This document shows positions 48,020-59,156 of a stretch of DNA of 64,000 nt, in pieces. Position 1 is the stretch's first letter, and each line of letters opens with the position of its first letter. This stretch comes from Erythrophleum ivorense (taxonomy: Eukaryota > Streptophyta > Magnoliopsida > Fabales > Fabaceae). Position numbers and translations under genes: made by a program. The notes below the pieces were generated by a model. The model had not been told where the DNA came from. It did not search any database and saw only the letters and a list, made by a program, of their open reading frames with translations. The DNA is taken from assembly GCA_026724425.1 (NCBI GenBank), contig JAIUCV010000023.1, forward strand, positions 3,038,001-3,102,000, written 5' to 3'.

Positions 48020-49879
48020 CAAGCCATCTTGTATTCAAAAACATGTTTCAAGAAGCATAATGATGCCATAGCATTTCATCAATAGCTATAAACATATCTC
48101 ATAATTCAAACATACATACAAGCATCCAATAACAATCAAACATCCAAGACATGCATGTAAGAAAGGTTAAAGTGCTATCTTGAATCAAGAATCACAACTT
48201 CCTTCCTTGGTCTTTCCTTTCTCCTTCTCAGCCTCACACACACAACTAGGAGGAGCTTGGTTCACTTGGCCTAGACACATCAAATGAGGCACAATTACAT
48301 CATTGGAGTAAGTTCTAGCTTCACACAAACTCTATGCAAGCTTACTTTATTCTAAAACATAGTTATGGTTCCATTTAAGTGTGTAATGAAGCAACCTCTA
48401 GGATTTATAATCTTGACTCCAATTTCTCATTCAATTTAAGTCTCTTAACTCCATTTAGACTCCTTGGAATTATCACAAATTCAATTAAGGAACCCAAATT
48501 CAAGTTGCTTTTCTATGTCTTAAAAAGGAACCTAAACCTACATCTCACAAACCATGGTTTCTATATTCAAACCAATGCTTCTCTTGATGTTTATTAATCA
48601 TATCTAGGCCATTTCCATCCTTGGAATCAAAGAAAAATCTCCCCCGATGCTACTCTAGCTTTGGTCGAGACACGCACAAGATAATGGACCCATAGAGTTT
48701 GCTTCATTTTTCTTAGAGAATTGGCACTTGTAAATCTTCCTAGATGTCTTAAGAACTCATACATACTCTTACATAGGCTAGACTATCCTTAGAAAGCTTT
48801 CAAGAATGGCTAGGTGCAACAAAATCCTTAGAATTTACAACTTGAATTCTAAGGCTTCTCTTTTAAATTTAATTGCATATACTTGTTTCTTAAACTCTAA
48901 AACCCTTATTTCTTCCTTGCTAAGACCAGAAATCATCCCCCCTTGGTGGTCTAGGGTTGGCTAAAATTTCCCCCATGAGGAACAAGTAAGAAGAAACAAA
49001 GAAATCCATGGAAGTTACCTTGGCTTCAAGCATTGTCAAGAGTACTTTCACTTGCTTCTAGTCTCTCCTTCAATTTTTCTCCTCCTTTCTTTGAACCACC
49101 CATGAATCATCCTCAAATCAATCATCAAAACTATAGGAAAAGAGAGGAAAAAGAGGATAACAAGGTTGGTGAAGGAGGAAGCATGAAAAACTATGAATTT
49201 TCTAACCGTTTTCCTTGATTTTTCCTTCCTTCTCTTCTCCCTCTTGGTGTGCCACTTCAAGGATCCTTAGGTTCTATTTTGGAGTAGATGAAAGTCAATC
49301 ATGAGGAAGGGAAGAAGTGAGGCATGACTTATAAGGTAGTAGGCTAAGTTATAACACTTTTTAAAATTCCCACTTTGCCCCTTTCTTGGTTTTTTCCATT
49401 TGGACTCATTTTAATTTCTTTTTGAGAATTGTCTCTTCCATTATGAAATTTAGGTCCTCTAATTCATAAATGCCTTTAGTTTCTCTCAAATTGGATTCAA
49501 AACCTTTCCGAATGAATTGGTCAAATTTCGGTCAACTGACATTCTAAAATGTAAACCAAATAAGGTTGTTTTAACTATTCTATGGGTTCCTATAGTTTTT
49601 AAAACCTTTAAGAATCCCAAGAAACTCAATTTTTCCATTTAAAGATCTCTCCTTTGAGTTTTCTAAAAGTTGCCCAAAATTACAAAAAATGCTACTCCAT
49701 TTTCATTAAATTTTATTTAGCTATTTTGGCTTTAATTTTAGAACACTTTTAGCCTTGTATCCTTATTTTTAGATGTTTAGATTATTTCTCTAATTTTATT
49801 ACGCCTCTAATCATTCAATTTAGGAGACTTCTTTTAGTAATTTCCTTAGTTTACGGGCTTTAAAACAATGAATGTTACA

Positions 49880-50439
49880 CTAATTTTCCTCTTATTCCCG
49901 AAGTAGCTAAGTTCAATCTCACCTTAATCCCATCTTTGGTTTTTCCTAGCACATTTAGTAATGTACCAATTACATTGTCACATACATTTTTCTTGATATG
50001 CATCACATTGAGGAAATGCCTCATATACAAAGACTTCCAATATGGCAGTTCAAAGAAAATAGACCTTTTCTTCCACTTGCTTGTCCCAAGGTGTCCTACA
50101 AAAGGTTTGCCAAAATTGTTACCCAAATCCTTTACCTTTTCATACAACTGTTTACCAGTCAATGGCAAAGGTGCACTACCTTCCTCTATCATCTCATTTA
50201 AAGCTTTTCTCCAGCACCAGTAATGATGTCCTAGAGGAAAAAATCTACGATGCCTGAGGAAGACATTCTGCATACAATGTTCCAACCGCATGGAATGTGT
50301 ACCCTCCTCATAAATAAGGCACTTGTAACATCCTTTGATATTGTATCCTAACAAATTACCATATGCTGGAAAGTTATTGATTATCCTAAACAACATAGCT
50401 TGCAAGTTGAACCTTTCCTCCCTATACCCATCATATACC
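49880..50439 (-). pseudogene. tnpD: CACTA (En/Spm) TnpD-type transposase fragment
   Basis: Minus-strand frame with the conserved transposase block of CACTA DNA transposons. In order: VYDGYREERFNLQAMLF, INNFPAYGNLLGYNIKGCYKC, RLEHCMQNVFLRHRRFFPLGHHY, PLTGKQLYEK, SKWKKRSIFFELPYWKSL, RHFLNVMHIKKNVCDNVIGTLLN and KTKDGIKVRLNL. Relatives read NDFPAYGNLSG, KRSIFFxLPYWxxLLLRHNLDVMHIEKN and CDNxxGTLLN, so the family is clear. Only about 185 codons remain. The N-terminal side is cut by Athila A4 at 50440 and the C-terminal side by chromovirus D at 49879. No terminal CACTA repeats are seen. The first residues of the open frame (MRDTTVQ) come from the Athila LTR. Confidence 0.88.
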
Positions 50440-50780
50440 TGAACAGTTGTGTCACGCAACCTTAAAATAAACTAGGTTAAAAAATATTTACAATGTAGGG
50501 TGCAACCTAGATTGTCTCCCTTTGAAATGGATCTCAATATTCAATTGGGTTTTCTAAATGTAAAAGAACTCTAAAAACTACCTAACTAAAGAAAGGTTTA
50601 ATTTAAACTAACAAGAATATAAATTGAATTAAAATTCCTAATTACTATCTAAACACATGAATTAAGGAGCAACTAATGGACTTGTGACTAGCTTCGCATT
50701 CATCCCTTGTTATCCACTATCCTTATTCTAATTCAATTGTTAATATTCTAGTCTTAGAGTTCTTAATTATGTTCATGGCA

Positions 50781-51366
50781 ATGCATCTTGAGCTACCACA
50801 TAAGATTCAAGAGATTAATAAGTTAATGTTGAATTGAAACCTTAACCTTGCATCAAATCATTAATTCTTGTCATTAAGATCAATGAACACTAACTTCAAT
50901 TGATTAATCGATCAATTAGCCTCTGAATTATCACCTTAGGATGTTCAATTAACTAATTAAACTCTAAGGAATCCTTAAATCAAACAATTAAGCATACAAA
51001 TTCTCACATGCATTTCATCAAACACCTTCATTGCATACATAGATAATTGTAGAAAAAAAAAATCCAGCACTTAATGCATCTTGAGCTACCATATAAGATT
51101 TAAGAGATTAACAAGTTAATGTTGAATTGAAACATCAACCTTGCATAAAATCATTAATTCTTGTCATTAAGATCAATGAACACTAACTTCAGTAGATTAA
51201 TCGATCAATTAGCCTATGAATTATCACCCTACGGCATTCAATTAACTAATTAAACTCTAAGGAATCCTTAAATCAAACAATTAAGCACACAAATTCTCAC
51301 ATGCATTTCATCAAACACCTTTATTGCATACATAGATAATTGTAGGAAAATAAAAATTCAGCATTT
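50781..51366. repeat. 293-bp tandem duplication inside Athila LTR A4
   Basis: Two adjacent copies starting ATGCATCTTGAGCTACCA at 50781 and 51074, about 94 percent alike by eye, each ending near ATAGATAATTGTAG. Not present in A1, A2 or A3. Confidence 0.87.
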
Positions 51367-52255
51367 AATTCAATCAATTAGTCATTCAAATACTCTCTTA
51401 ATAAATGTCTAACTAGCCATCAATTACAAACTACATCAATCTTAGGCAATTACAAGCTCAACCAAGCAAGTTCAAAAACAAAAATTGATGTAGAAAGAGA
51501 AAATAAGATGGAAATCCTACTTAAGCTTCAATCCAAGTTCTTCATCCAAGCTAGCCACTAAAGAATTAGTGCTTCATGGAGATGGAATGAGGTGGAGGAA
51601 GAAAGAATGGATGGTTAGGGCTTTAGGGGGAGTAAATGGTGAATGGATGCATGTGAATGATATGGGATGGATGAATTACATGCATTTTTCTGAATAGCAT
51701 TCTACTTGAGTTTGTTATTAAATCATGTGCCCCTCTTTAGCTCATTCACGTGCTTCTTATTTACTCTCTATCCACGATCTCTCACGTAAACTGCTTCATT
51801 TAATCTCTAGCCTCTTCATCATGTACTCCTTCCTGTATGTATAAGTGTGGGCCTTATAGTGATGCTAAGTGTTATGAATATAATATAAAAATCTATCCAT
51901 GCTTCTCATTACATTCCTTCTCACATTCTGGAGCTTACAAACATGAGAACACTTCTTTCCCAACCCCTTCTTAATAATCTTCATGTGTGCATCCAGTAGA
52001 TGTATAGTGAACCCAAGACTCTCCATGCTTCTTCTTCCAACTCTTTCCTCTTCATCTTTGTGAATACTTCACCCTTTCTCCTCATCGCTTCTTAATCACA
52101 TTTTGCTCACAAGCTTCTTCCTTCTTAGACTTGAGCAAAACTTTTCATGTGCTGCTTTGTGTTGGAGCTATTGAGTGTGTGTTGCTCCTGGAGCTACTTC
52201 TTCTCATGTAGCTTCCTTCAAACCCTTGCCATGTGAAACCTTCTTTTCCAGCTTA

Positions 52256-52260
52256 AGACT
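52256..52260. repeat. Target-site duplication of L6 (left)
   Basis: agact, identical to 55940-55944. Confidence 0.88.
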
Positions 52261-55200
52261 TGTAACATCATAACTTTCTAGTCCTTCTTATGCAAATTCT
52301 ATGCTTCATGTTATGCACTTCTCAAGAATCACAAGAAAATGGCATATAAACTAATGAATTTCTTTGCGTTACATAGGGGATGAAAATTTTATTCATTGTC
52401 ACGTGGACCATGTGAGTTCATATATCACATTTTCATATTTAATTATATAGATACAACTCATTTCCATTATCAAAAGTAGCCTAGAACTCGTGCAAGTAGA
52501 GGAATTACAAAAAATTCATAGTTGCAACCTTGGCTAGAATTTTTCCTTTTCTATCACAAGCTTTATAAATCATAACTAATTCTAGAAAAATCAAAATCAT
52601 ACATTCTTTACCATTCTAGAAAACTACAGATGTCTACTTTAAGATAAAAATATGTACAAGTCATAAAACTCCAAGTAGAAGACTTTGGACATTCAAAAAG
52701 CACTCAAGGTTGTAGCTACTAGGGCTACTATCACAACTTATTGTCATAAATTTTTGAGATTCATAACTAATTCTAAAAAAATCTAAATCATGTAAACTTA
52801 TTCAATCTTAGAATCTCCAAATGTTAAATTTAAATGAAAAATATATCCAAATCACGCAAAGTTCATTTATGAACTGAATTATGAAGGAACAGTACTGGAG
52901 GTCCAATGACATTGCTAGTACTAATATGAAACTTCAACAAATCATAACTCTCTACTCATACCTCCAAATGAGGTAATCTTGGTGGCTACAGAAATCTTGT
53001 AACCTCTAGTTTATTGCTGTAAAATTTCATAAGCATTGGACACCATTTGACCATAGGATGATATAGAACACAAAACTAACCATATGAACAGTACACTAAA
53101 CTAAAACTAGAAAATTTTTCAACTTTGAAAATTCATAATTAATTCTGTAGAGCTTTGATTTTTCTAAACTTTAGCTTCTCTCAATAAGCCCTACATGTCT
53201 GTAAAATTTAATGGGAAGTTTCATCCATTTGGTTAGTTTGTGCCATAGGATTCCAGTTTGGTCATTTTCATGGTCTTTACAAGAACCAAAGTGTCCAATT
53301 TTACTTCCCAAGCTTGTGTGGCCACTTAAGCACATGGGATTACACCAAAATGACATTTTAAACTTGTCTCAAAGGTGCACCAACCCAGAATTTGCAAACT
53401 TACTCTCTCACCCCATGCCATACACACATTTCCATAATGCTAGTCTTGCCACTACATGTCCAAAATGCACATTTTTATACATATAACCTTAAATCTCATT
53501 TGTACATGATACATTAGCATAATTATACTTGTTCATAACATTATAGGATATATAAAACAATAGATTACAATATTTACCACTTATAAGGCCTTAAAGAAAC
53601 AAAATCCATGCACTTTGATGTCATACTCTTATCTTTCAAGTGGTTGGCTCCCATTTCCTTGTTCTCTTGGTCCACCTAGCATGTTAGAACATTAGAGAGG
53701 AGGGAATAAAATTCAAAGAATCCTAATAGCTTATCTCCCATTTCAATCATACATAAAGCATACAAACCATGTCTTACAAATGCATGCATGAACATATTAC
53801 ATAACATGAACATTCAAGAAGCAATCTTAGCATGGGAGTAAGTCATACAAGGCATCCATAGGCTTGCTAAGTAAGTAGATTAGTCTCACCCATTCACTTG
53901 TGGATTTTGGACTTACCTCACCCATTTCTTTAAGAGGTTTTTTACTTAACCTTGCTCTTGGGAGTCAACCTCACTTTTGGGAGACTCTTTACTTTGTCTC
54001 AATCAACTTTAAGGGTTCTTGGCTCATCCTCACCATGGCTAAGGGTTCTTGGCTTCACCACACTCAAGCAAATCCAAGTAAACATCATTCAGAAACATAA
54101 TGCATCATCATGGTACCATGGAATAAGAGTTCATACTAGAATATTTTTCATAGCTTAAAATACACATACACATATTCAAAGACAAGCCAAGTATACATTC
54201 ATGCATGAAAGAAGGAGGAGTGAGCTACCTTGGATACAACCATACACTTTTCTCCTTGAATTTGCTCTCCCTTCCTCAGCCTCACACACACAAAGGTGTG
54301 GGATTAATTTCTCTTGGCCAAAACACAATTTATAGGAGCCAATTAGGTTCATGGAATTAATTCTAAGGCCATATATCTTCCTTAAACACTAACTCGATCT
54401 ATTAACCCCTTTATGGTTCCATGAATGCTCCTAATGAAGCAACACCCATCAAATAAGTTCTAGGCTCCATTATTTCTTTTCATACATGATTCTTGACTCC
54501 TTTTAAGCCTCTTGGAATCATCACACAATTAAAACAAAGAGTCTAACTACATGTTGATTCTTTAGGTCATATTATGGAACATGCAAGGCCAACTCACCTT
54601 TTATGATTTCTAAATTTTTTTCAAGGCTTCCTCTCATCTTCACTCATCATATATGACTCAAAAATGAGTTTGAAAAAAATTTAAAACTCTCCCTAGGTAT
54701 GCTAACCCTCTTAGGCCGAGACTAGGAAGCAGTATGGCATCTATAGACTTTGCTTTATTTTCTTGATGGAGGAAGCACATGGGGAGACTTTGAGGGATCT
54801 TAGGAGCTCATTTAAATACTTATTTAGGCATAGGAATTAAGGTATCAAATCAGATTTTACAAGGAACACTTAAAACCCTAGATTTGCTATCTTGAATTTC
54901 CATAGCTAGTTTGTTATTTTCTTTGCATATTCTTGTTCTTCTCCCTCAAATTCCTAAGATTCACTCTTGGTTTAGTTAAAAAACTCAACTCCCTAGGTGC
55001 TGGCCATATGTAGGTCGAAATGCTCATAAGAGAAGGGAGGAGGAAGATTAAGTGAAGGAATAGCAAAATACCTTGATTTCATTAGTTCTTCTTGCTTGTT
55101 CTTCACCTTCCTTCGCCTCCTCACATCAATTTCAAAATTTTTCCTCTGTTCTTTCCTCAAAATAGATCCAAAATCTTCAATATAACCATAGGAAAGAAAG

Positions 55201-55939
55201 GGAAATGGAGGAGAAGAGGTTTGCTAAGGAGAAAGCATGAAAAACAACAAAAAATCCATACCTTTTGCCTTTCATTTCTCATTCTCTTTCTTTTCCTCTT
55301 GTGTGCCTCTCTCCTTAGGGTTTTTCTCTGGTTTAGGGTAGAAACATAAGTAGCTAAGTGAGTGGAGAAGTGGGGCTCATCTATTTATAAGTGGGAGGAA
55401 GATAGACTTCTAAAAAATTCTAGTTTTGCCTTTCGTTCTTGGCATTTTTGTTTCTAATTTGTTTTAGCTCCTTTTTTAGAACCGTATTTTCCATCAAAAA
55501 ATTTGGGTTCCCAATTTAGTAAAATGCCTTTGCAATCACTCAAATTAGAGCTAAAACCTTCCCGAACAAATCTGTTAAAATTCAGGTACACCAACGTTAG
55601 AAAATGTCCACCAAAGGGGTTTTAACTATCCCAGGTTTCCCATGGTTTTCAGGGCCTCTAAGAAGCCCAGAGAACTCAAAAATTTCATTTAAAAAGCCCT
55701 CCTATGTGAATTTCAAATTTTTCTCAAAATTACGAAAATACCATTATGTTTCATAAGTCTTTCATTAAATTTTGTTTCTTCATTCTAGCTCCATTTTTCT
55801 TTCTGTCTAAGCCCGAGATTCTCTTTTTTAGGAGTCTAGAATGTTACTCAAATTTTTTAGGACCTTAACTAATTCATTTAAGGGGACTTGCTTTGAAAAC
55901 GTACTTATTTCTATTGTTTAATGAAAATAAGATATTACA
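52261..55939 (-). mobile_element. L6: solo LTR of the L family (3679 bp), minus
   Basis: The right end is the complement of TGTAATATCTTATTTTC, and the left end (52261) the complement of ...GAAAGTTATGATGTTACA. It is flanked by perfect duplications agact (52256-52260 and 55940-55944). Contains the 31-bp repeat zone (about 53880-54060), leader region (55080-55330) and a TATA box at 55382-55390 on the minus strand. Belongs to the same subfamily as L0 (U3 start with GTTTTCAAAGCAAGTCCCC). Confidence 0.92.
55382..55390 (-). promoter_or_regulatory. TATA box of L6
   Basis: Minus strand TTATAAATAG, about 550 bases from the LTR start, at the family position. Confidence 0.5.
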
Positions 55940-55944
55940 AGACT
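55940..55944. repeat. Target-site duplication of L6 (right)
   Basis: agact, identical to 52256-52260. Confidence 0.88.
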
Positions 55945-56327
55945 TATCTTCCCCTTTTCTTTATTCTACTTGTGTCTTCTTCTCTGTTCTGCTCATGTGT
56001 TTTGGACATGTATGAATGCATCATGCACACTGGTCTTAAGACTATAAGGGTGTGGTTGTATTGTAGCATGTTCTACTATGTGGATGGATGTGTCAATGGA
56101 AGAGAGTGCTAAATAAAGGAAACTATGTGTTAGTGCTTGACCATGCAAATGAATATGACATGGAAGTTTGTGAGTGGAGAACCTGTGTAAAAACATGTCA
56201 GTGTTCTAATTTGCTACTCTTGTGTGTCTTATGTTGTTACGTGTAAGTGTGTTTTAACTGAGTGTTCTGTAACATGAATGACATGAAAAGAGACCCATAC
56301 CTACAAGTGTAAAGCGGAGTATGAATG
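55945..56327. other. Unassigned stretch, possibly the rest of A4
   Basis: The first ~60 bases are pyrimidine-rich and continue A4 across the L6 insertion. From about 56000 to 56327 I recognise no family, no coding motif and no terminus. The short minus-strand frame at 55993-56196 has no recognisable features. Confidence 0.4.
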
Positions 56328-58412
56328 TGTAATGTCTAGTTTTCGTAAAAATGATAAAAATGAATACATTTTAAAAGCAAGTGTAATATCCAGTTCCTAA
56401 AAAATGAGAGATTATGTTATGCAACCATTAGAATGTATATTGAGCATGAAGTATGGCAGCGGACCAAGTTAATTTAAAGGTTGAGATAACATCTCATCAC
56501 CTGGATTAAAGATCTTGTCAACAAGATCCTGTAGTCTGTAGTGCAAATTCTGAGATCTTGTCGACAAGGTTTTTGCCAGCAAGTACAAGGTCTTCTTGTA
56601 TAATGTGTTAAAACTTGTATAGTATGGAATTGAGTATGGAGGGCTTTTTAAATGAATTTGGGGTTCTCAGAGGTCCTAAAAATCATAGGAAGCCCCAAGA
56701 CAGTTAAAGCCCCTCTGGTGGACGTTTTCCAACATCAATTGACCCGAATTTTGACTCGTTCATTCGAGAAGGTTTTAGCTCCAATTTGAGTGATTTCAAA
56801 GACATTTTACTAAATTGGAAACCTAAATTTTATAATGAAAAAGACTATTCTCAGAAAGGAGCTAAAACGAATTAGAAACGAAAATGCCAAAAACAAAGGG
56901 CAAAATGAAAAATTTTGAAAAGTCTTCCTTCCTCCACCTATATATATGAGGTGCCCATTCTCCCCTTCATTCAGCCCATTATGTTTTACCTCAAACCAGC
57001 AAAAAACCCTAGAGAGAGTGGCACCCAAGAGGAAAAGGAAGAGGAGGATAAATTCAAGCAAAAAGGTATGGAATTTTGGTAGTTTTTCATGCTTTCTTCC
57101 ATCTAAACTCCTTCCTTCATTCTCCTTTATTTCCCTTGATTAAAATGAGGTTTACCAATCTGTTTTAAAGGAGAAACTTAAGGGAAATTTTGAATATGAA
57201 GAGAGGAGCTTGAAGAAAGCAAGATTCAAGTAAGAAAAAAAATAAGAAAATAAGGTAAATCTTGCATCCCATGGTAGCTACTCCTCCCCCTTCTTCTCCA
57301 TATTTCACCCCATGTATGTAGATGCTAGAGGGCTAGAATTTTGAGGAGAACCAAGGGTGAATTCTATGAATTTAAGGGAGGAGAGTAAGAATATGCAAAA
57401 AAATCCAAATAAAAACCATGAATTTGCAAGATAGAAAAGTTAAGGTTTTGATTGCCCTTTGAACTCTATCATGAACCCTAGCCATATTTTATGATATTTA
57501 AGTGTTCATATGAGTTCCTAAGATACCAAGAGAGCTTCCTACATGATTCTCCCATTAAAGGAAGCAAGGAAACTCCATTGGTGCCACATGGAACTATAGC
57601 TTCGGCCAAGGAGAGTCCATGCACTTAGGGAGTGTTTTAATTCCTTCTAAGCTTAGTTTTATATCATGTATGATGGGAGAGTATAAGAGGAAGTCTTGGA
57701 AAAAGTTTAGAAGCCATAGAAAGTAAGATGACCTTATATGTTCCATAACATGGCTTAAGTAAGCAACACCTAGCTAGACTCCTAGAATTGATTATGGGAT
57801 GACTCCAAAAGGTTTAAATGGAGTCAAGGATCATGAATGAATAGATAGAGTGGAGCCAAGATAATTTTTTCTTAAGGTTGCTTCATTAAGTGTATTATGG
57901 AACCATAAAAGAGCCTTATGAGTCACCTAATCTTTCTAGTAATTGTGTGGCCTTAGACTTTGCTTCAAGAGTATAATTAGCTTCCATATGATGTGTATAG
58001 GCCAAGAGGAATGATCTCCACCTTCTTAGGTGTGTGAGGTCAAGGAAGAGGATTCAAGACTTAAGGAAAAAGTATGCAAATGCAAGCAAGGTAGCTCTCT
58101 CCACTTTCTTTCATGCATAGATGTGTGCTTACATTGTCTTGAATATATGTGTGTATGTTTTAAGCCATGAAAAGTATTTTAGTATGATTCTATATGCCAT
58201 GGTACCATGATAATGCATTATGTTTCTAAATGATGTCTATGATGCTTACTTTGGTTTGCTTAAGTGTGTTGAAGCCAAGAACCTTTAGCCATGGTGAGGA
58301 TAAGCTAAGAACCTTTAGAATTGGTTGATACAAAGTAAAGAGCCTAATAAAAGTGAGATTGACTCCCAAGAGTAAGGTTGAGTCCAAGAATCTCTTAAAG
58401 AAATAGGTGAGG
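56328..58412 (+). mobile_element. L7: rearranged L-family LTR
   Basis: LTR-like starts occur twice (TGTAATGTCTAG at 56328 and TGTAATATCCAG at 56382). The next 230 bases are scrambled: a mid-LTR piece (AATGTATATTGAGCATG) and two GATCTTGT..ACAAG inverted repeats. From 56640 the U3 block resumes, with TATA box at 56939-56947, leader, donor-like AAAAGGTATGG (57061) and the 31-bp repeat zone to 58412. There a TRIM-like sequence replaces the rest, and the terminus GGTGTTACA lies at 58569. Confidence 0.75.
56939..56947 (+). promoter_or_regulatory. TATA box of L7
   Basis: CTATATATATGAGGTGCCC, the same context as the other L-family LTRs. Confidence 0.5.
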
Positions 58413-58724
58413 TATAAAGTCCCACATCGGATAGGAAGGTCTTGGGCTAAGGCCTTATAAATAGGGGCGAACCTTCCCCCACCAAATGTGTATTTTCCTT
58501 AAGACTTACACCCTCCATGATAGTAAGTCATTGACAGTATATGAGATGAGCTAGAATTATGGTGTTACATTTATTAGTATCAGAGCTAGCCTAGTCGTAC
58601 GTGCAACCCGAGGATGGGTTGGCCCCAAGGGGGTGGATTGTAAAGTCCCACATCGGATAGGAAGGTCCTGGGCTAAGGCCTTATAAGTGGGGGTGAAGCT
58701 TCCCCTACCAGACGTGCATTTTCC
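58413..58724 (+). mobile_element. TRIM-like mini retrotransposon (second LTR incomplete)
   Basis: LTR 1 (58413-58569, 157 bp): starts TATAAAGTCCCACATCGG and ends GGTGTTACA. Then TTATTAGTATCAGAGC (58571-58586), a near match to the initiator tRNA-Met PBS. Only about 68 internal bases follow, ending in the purine tract CCAAGGGGGTGGATT (58625-58638). LTR 2 starts TGTAAAGTCCCACATCGG at 58639 and is about 88 percent alike for 85 bases, then passes into the palindrome centre. LTR-PBS-PPT-LTR with no coding room is the TRIM layout. The terminus also resembles the L-family LTR end, so it may be an L derivative. Confidence 0.65.
58419..58463 (+). promoter_or_regulatory. USE-like motif plus TATA in TRIM-like LTR
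   Basis: GTCCCACATCG (58419-58429) equals the plant snRNA upstream sequence element consensus RTCCCACATCG. It is followed after 26 bases by TATAAATA (58456-58463). Repeated at 58645-58655 and, on the minus strand, at 59002-59012. Confidence 0.5.
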
Positions 58725-59156
58725 TTGAGCAAAGGCTAGGTAACCAAGCCCTCGAAGCTCGGAAGGCGACAAAACCCTTGGGAAGGCTGGGTCAAAGGCC
58801 CACGAACCAGGGGACAATACTTACAGAGCCACCAGACATATTATCCCCTGGTTTGTGGTTCTTTGACCTGGCCTTCCCAAGGGTTTTGTCACTTTCCGAG
58901 CTTCAAGGGCTTGGTTACCCAGCCTTTACTCAAGGAAAACGCGCGTCTGGTGGGGGAAGCTTCGCCCCTACTTATAAGGCCTAAACCCAGGACCTTCCTA
59001 TCGATGTGGGACTTCACAATCTACCCCCTTGGGGCCAACTCATCCTCAGGTTGCACATATGGCTAGGCCAGCTTTGATACCAATAAATGTAACACTATAA
59101 TTCTAGCTCATCTCATATACTTTCAATGACTTACTATTATGGAGGATGTAAGTCTC
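58502..59156. repeat. Large palindrome (arms about 316 bp, spacer about 23 bp)
   Basis: 58502-58817 pairs with the complement of 58841-59156, with one single-base gap and about 85-90 percent identity by eye. Most differences are transitions. Each arm holds, from outside in, an LTR end with GTGTTACA, a PBS-like site, TTGGCCCCAAGGGGGT, a GTCCCACATCG box, CTTATAAGT, and AAACCCTTGGGAAGG. Small frames on both strands (58557-59066) are products of this symmetry, not genes. Confidence 0.88.
59073..59084 (-). other. PBS-like site next to L8 LTR
   Basis: Minus strand reads TTGGTATCAAAGC four bases after the LTR end: initiator tRNA-Met type with one change. Confidence 0.6.

Larger units (their letters stand above)
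31361..49879 (-). mobile_element. Chromovirus D 5' LTR (about 3.41 kb, split by C2)
   Basis: On the minus strand it starts TGTAACATTCATTG at 49879, runs to 47653, is interrupted by C2 with its nested passengers, resumes at 32543 and ends ...GGATATTACA at 31361 next to the PBS. The two pieces total about 3410 bp. It aligns with the L-family LTRs throughout (U3 block at 49380-49650, leader at 49040-49250, 31-bp repeats at 47842-48019, 3' block at 31600-32500), so D and the LARD-like L elements share LTRs. The right flank, starting with the presumed target duplication ctaat (49880), is a CACTA fragment. Confidence 0.85.
50440..52260 (-). mobile_element. A4: Athila LTR, minus, interrupted by L6
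   Basis: The left end at 50440 is the complement of the Athila LTR end (GGTTGCGTGACACAACTGTTCA). It carries the CCTAGTTTATTTTAAGG and AT-rich tail blocks, a 293-bp tandem duplication (50781-51366), and a pyrimidine-rich centre (51700-52250). It breaks at the L6 target duplication agact and appears to resume at 55945. The far end (complement of TGATAAGC) was not found, so A4 is truncated or diverged there. Confidence 0.8.

Noticed and set aside
56285..56295. ATACC near 56287-56293 as the distal target duplication of A4 (50435-50439)
   Set aside because: It is not preceded by the Athila LTR start complement (GCTTATCA), so the match is probably chance.
58557..58817. 86-codon minus-strand frame and plus-strand frames 58778-59066
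   Set aside because: Mirror-image frames created by the palindrome; no domain.
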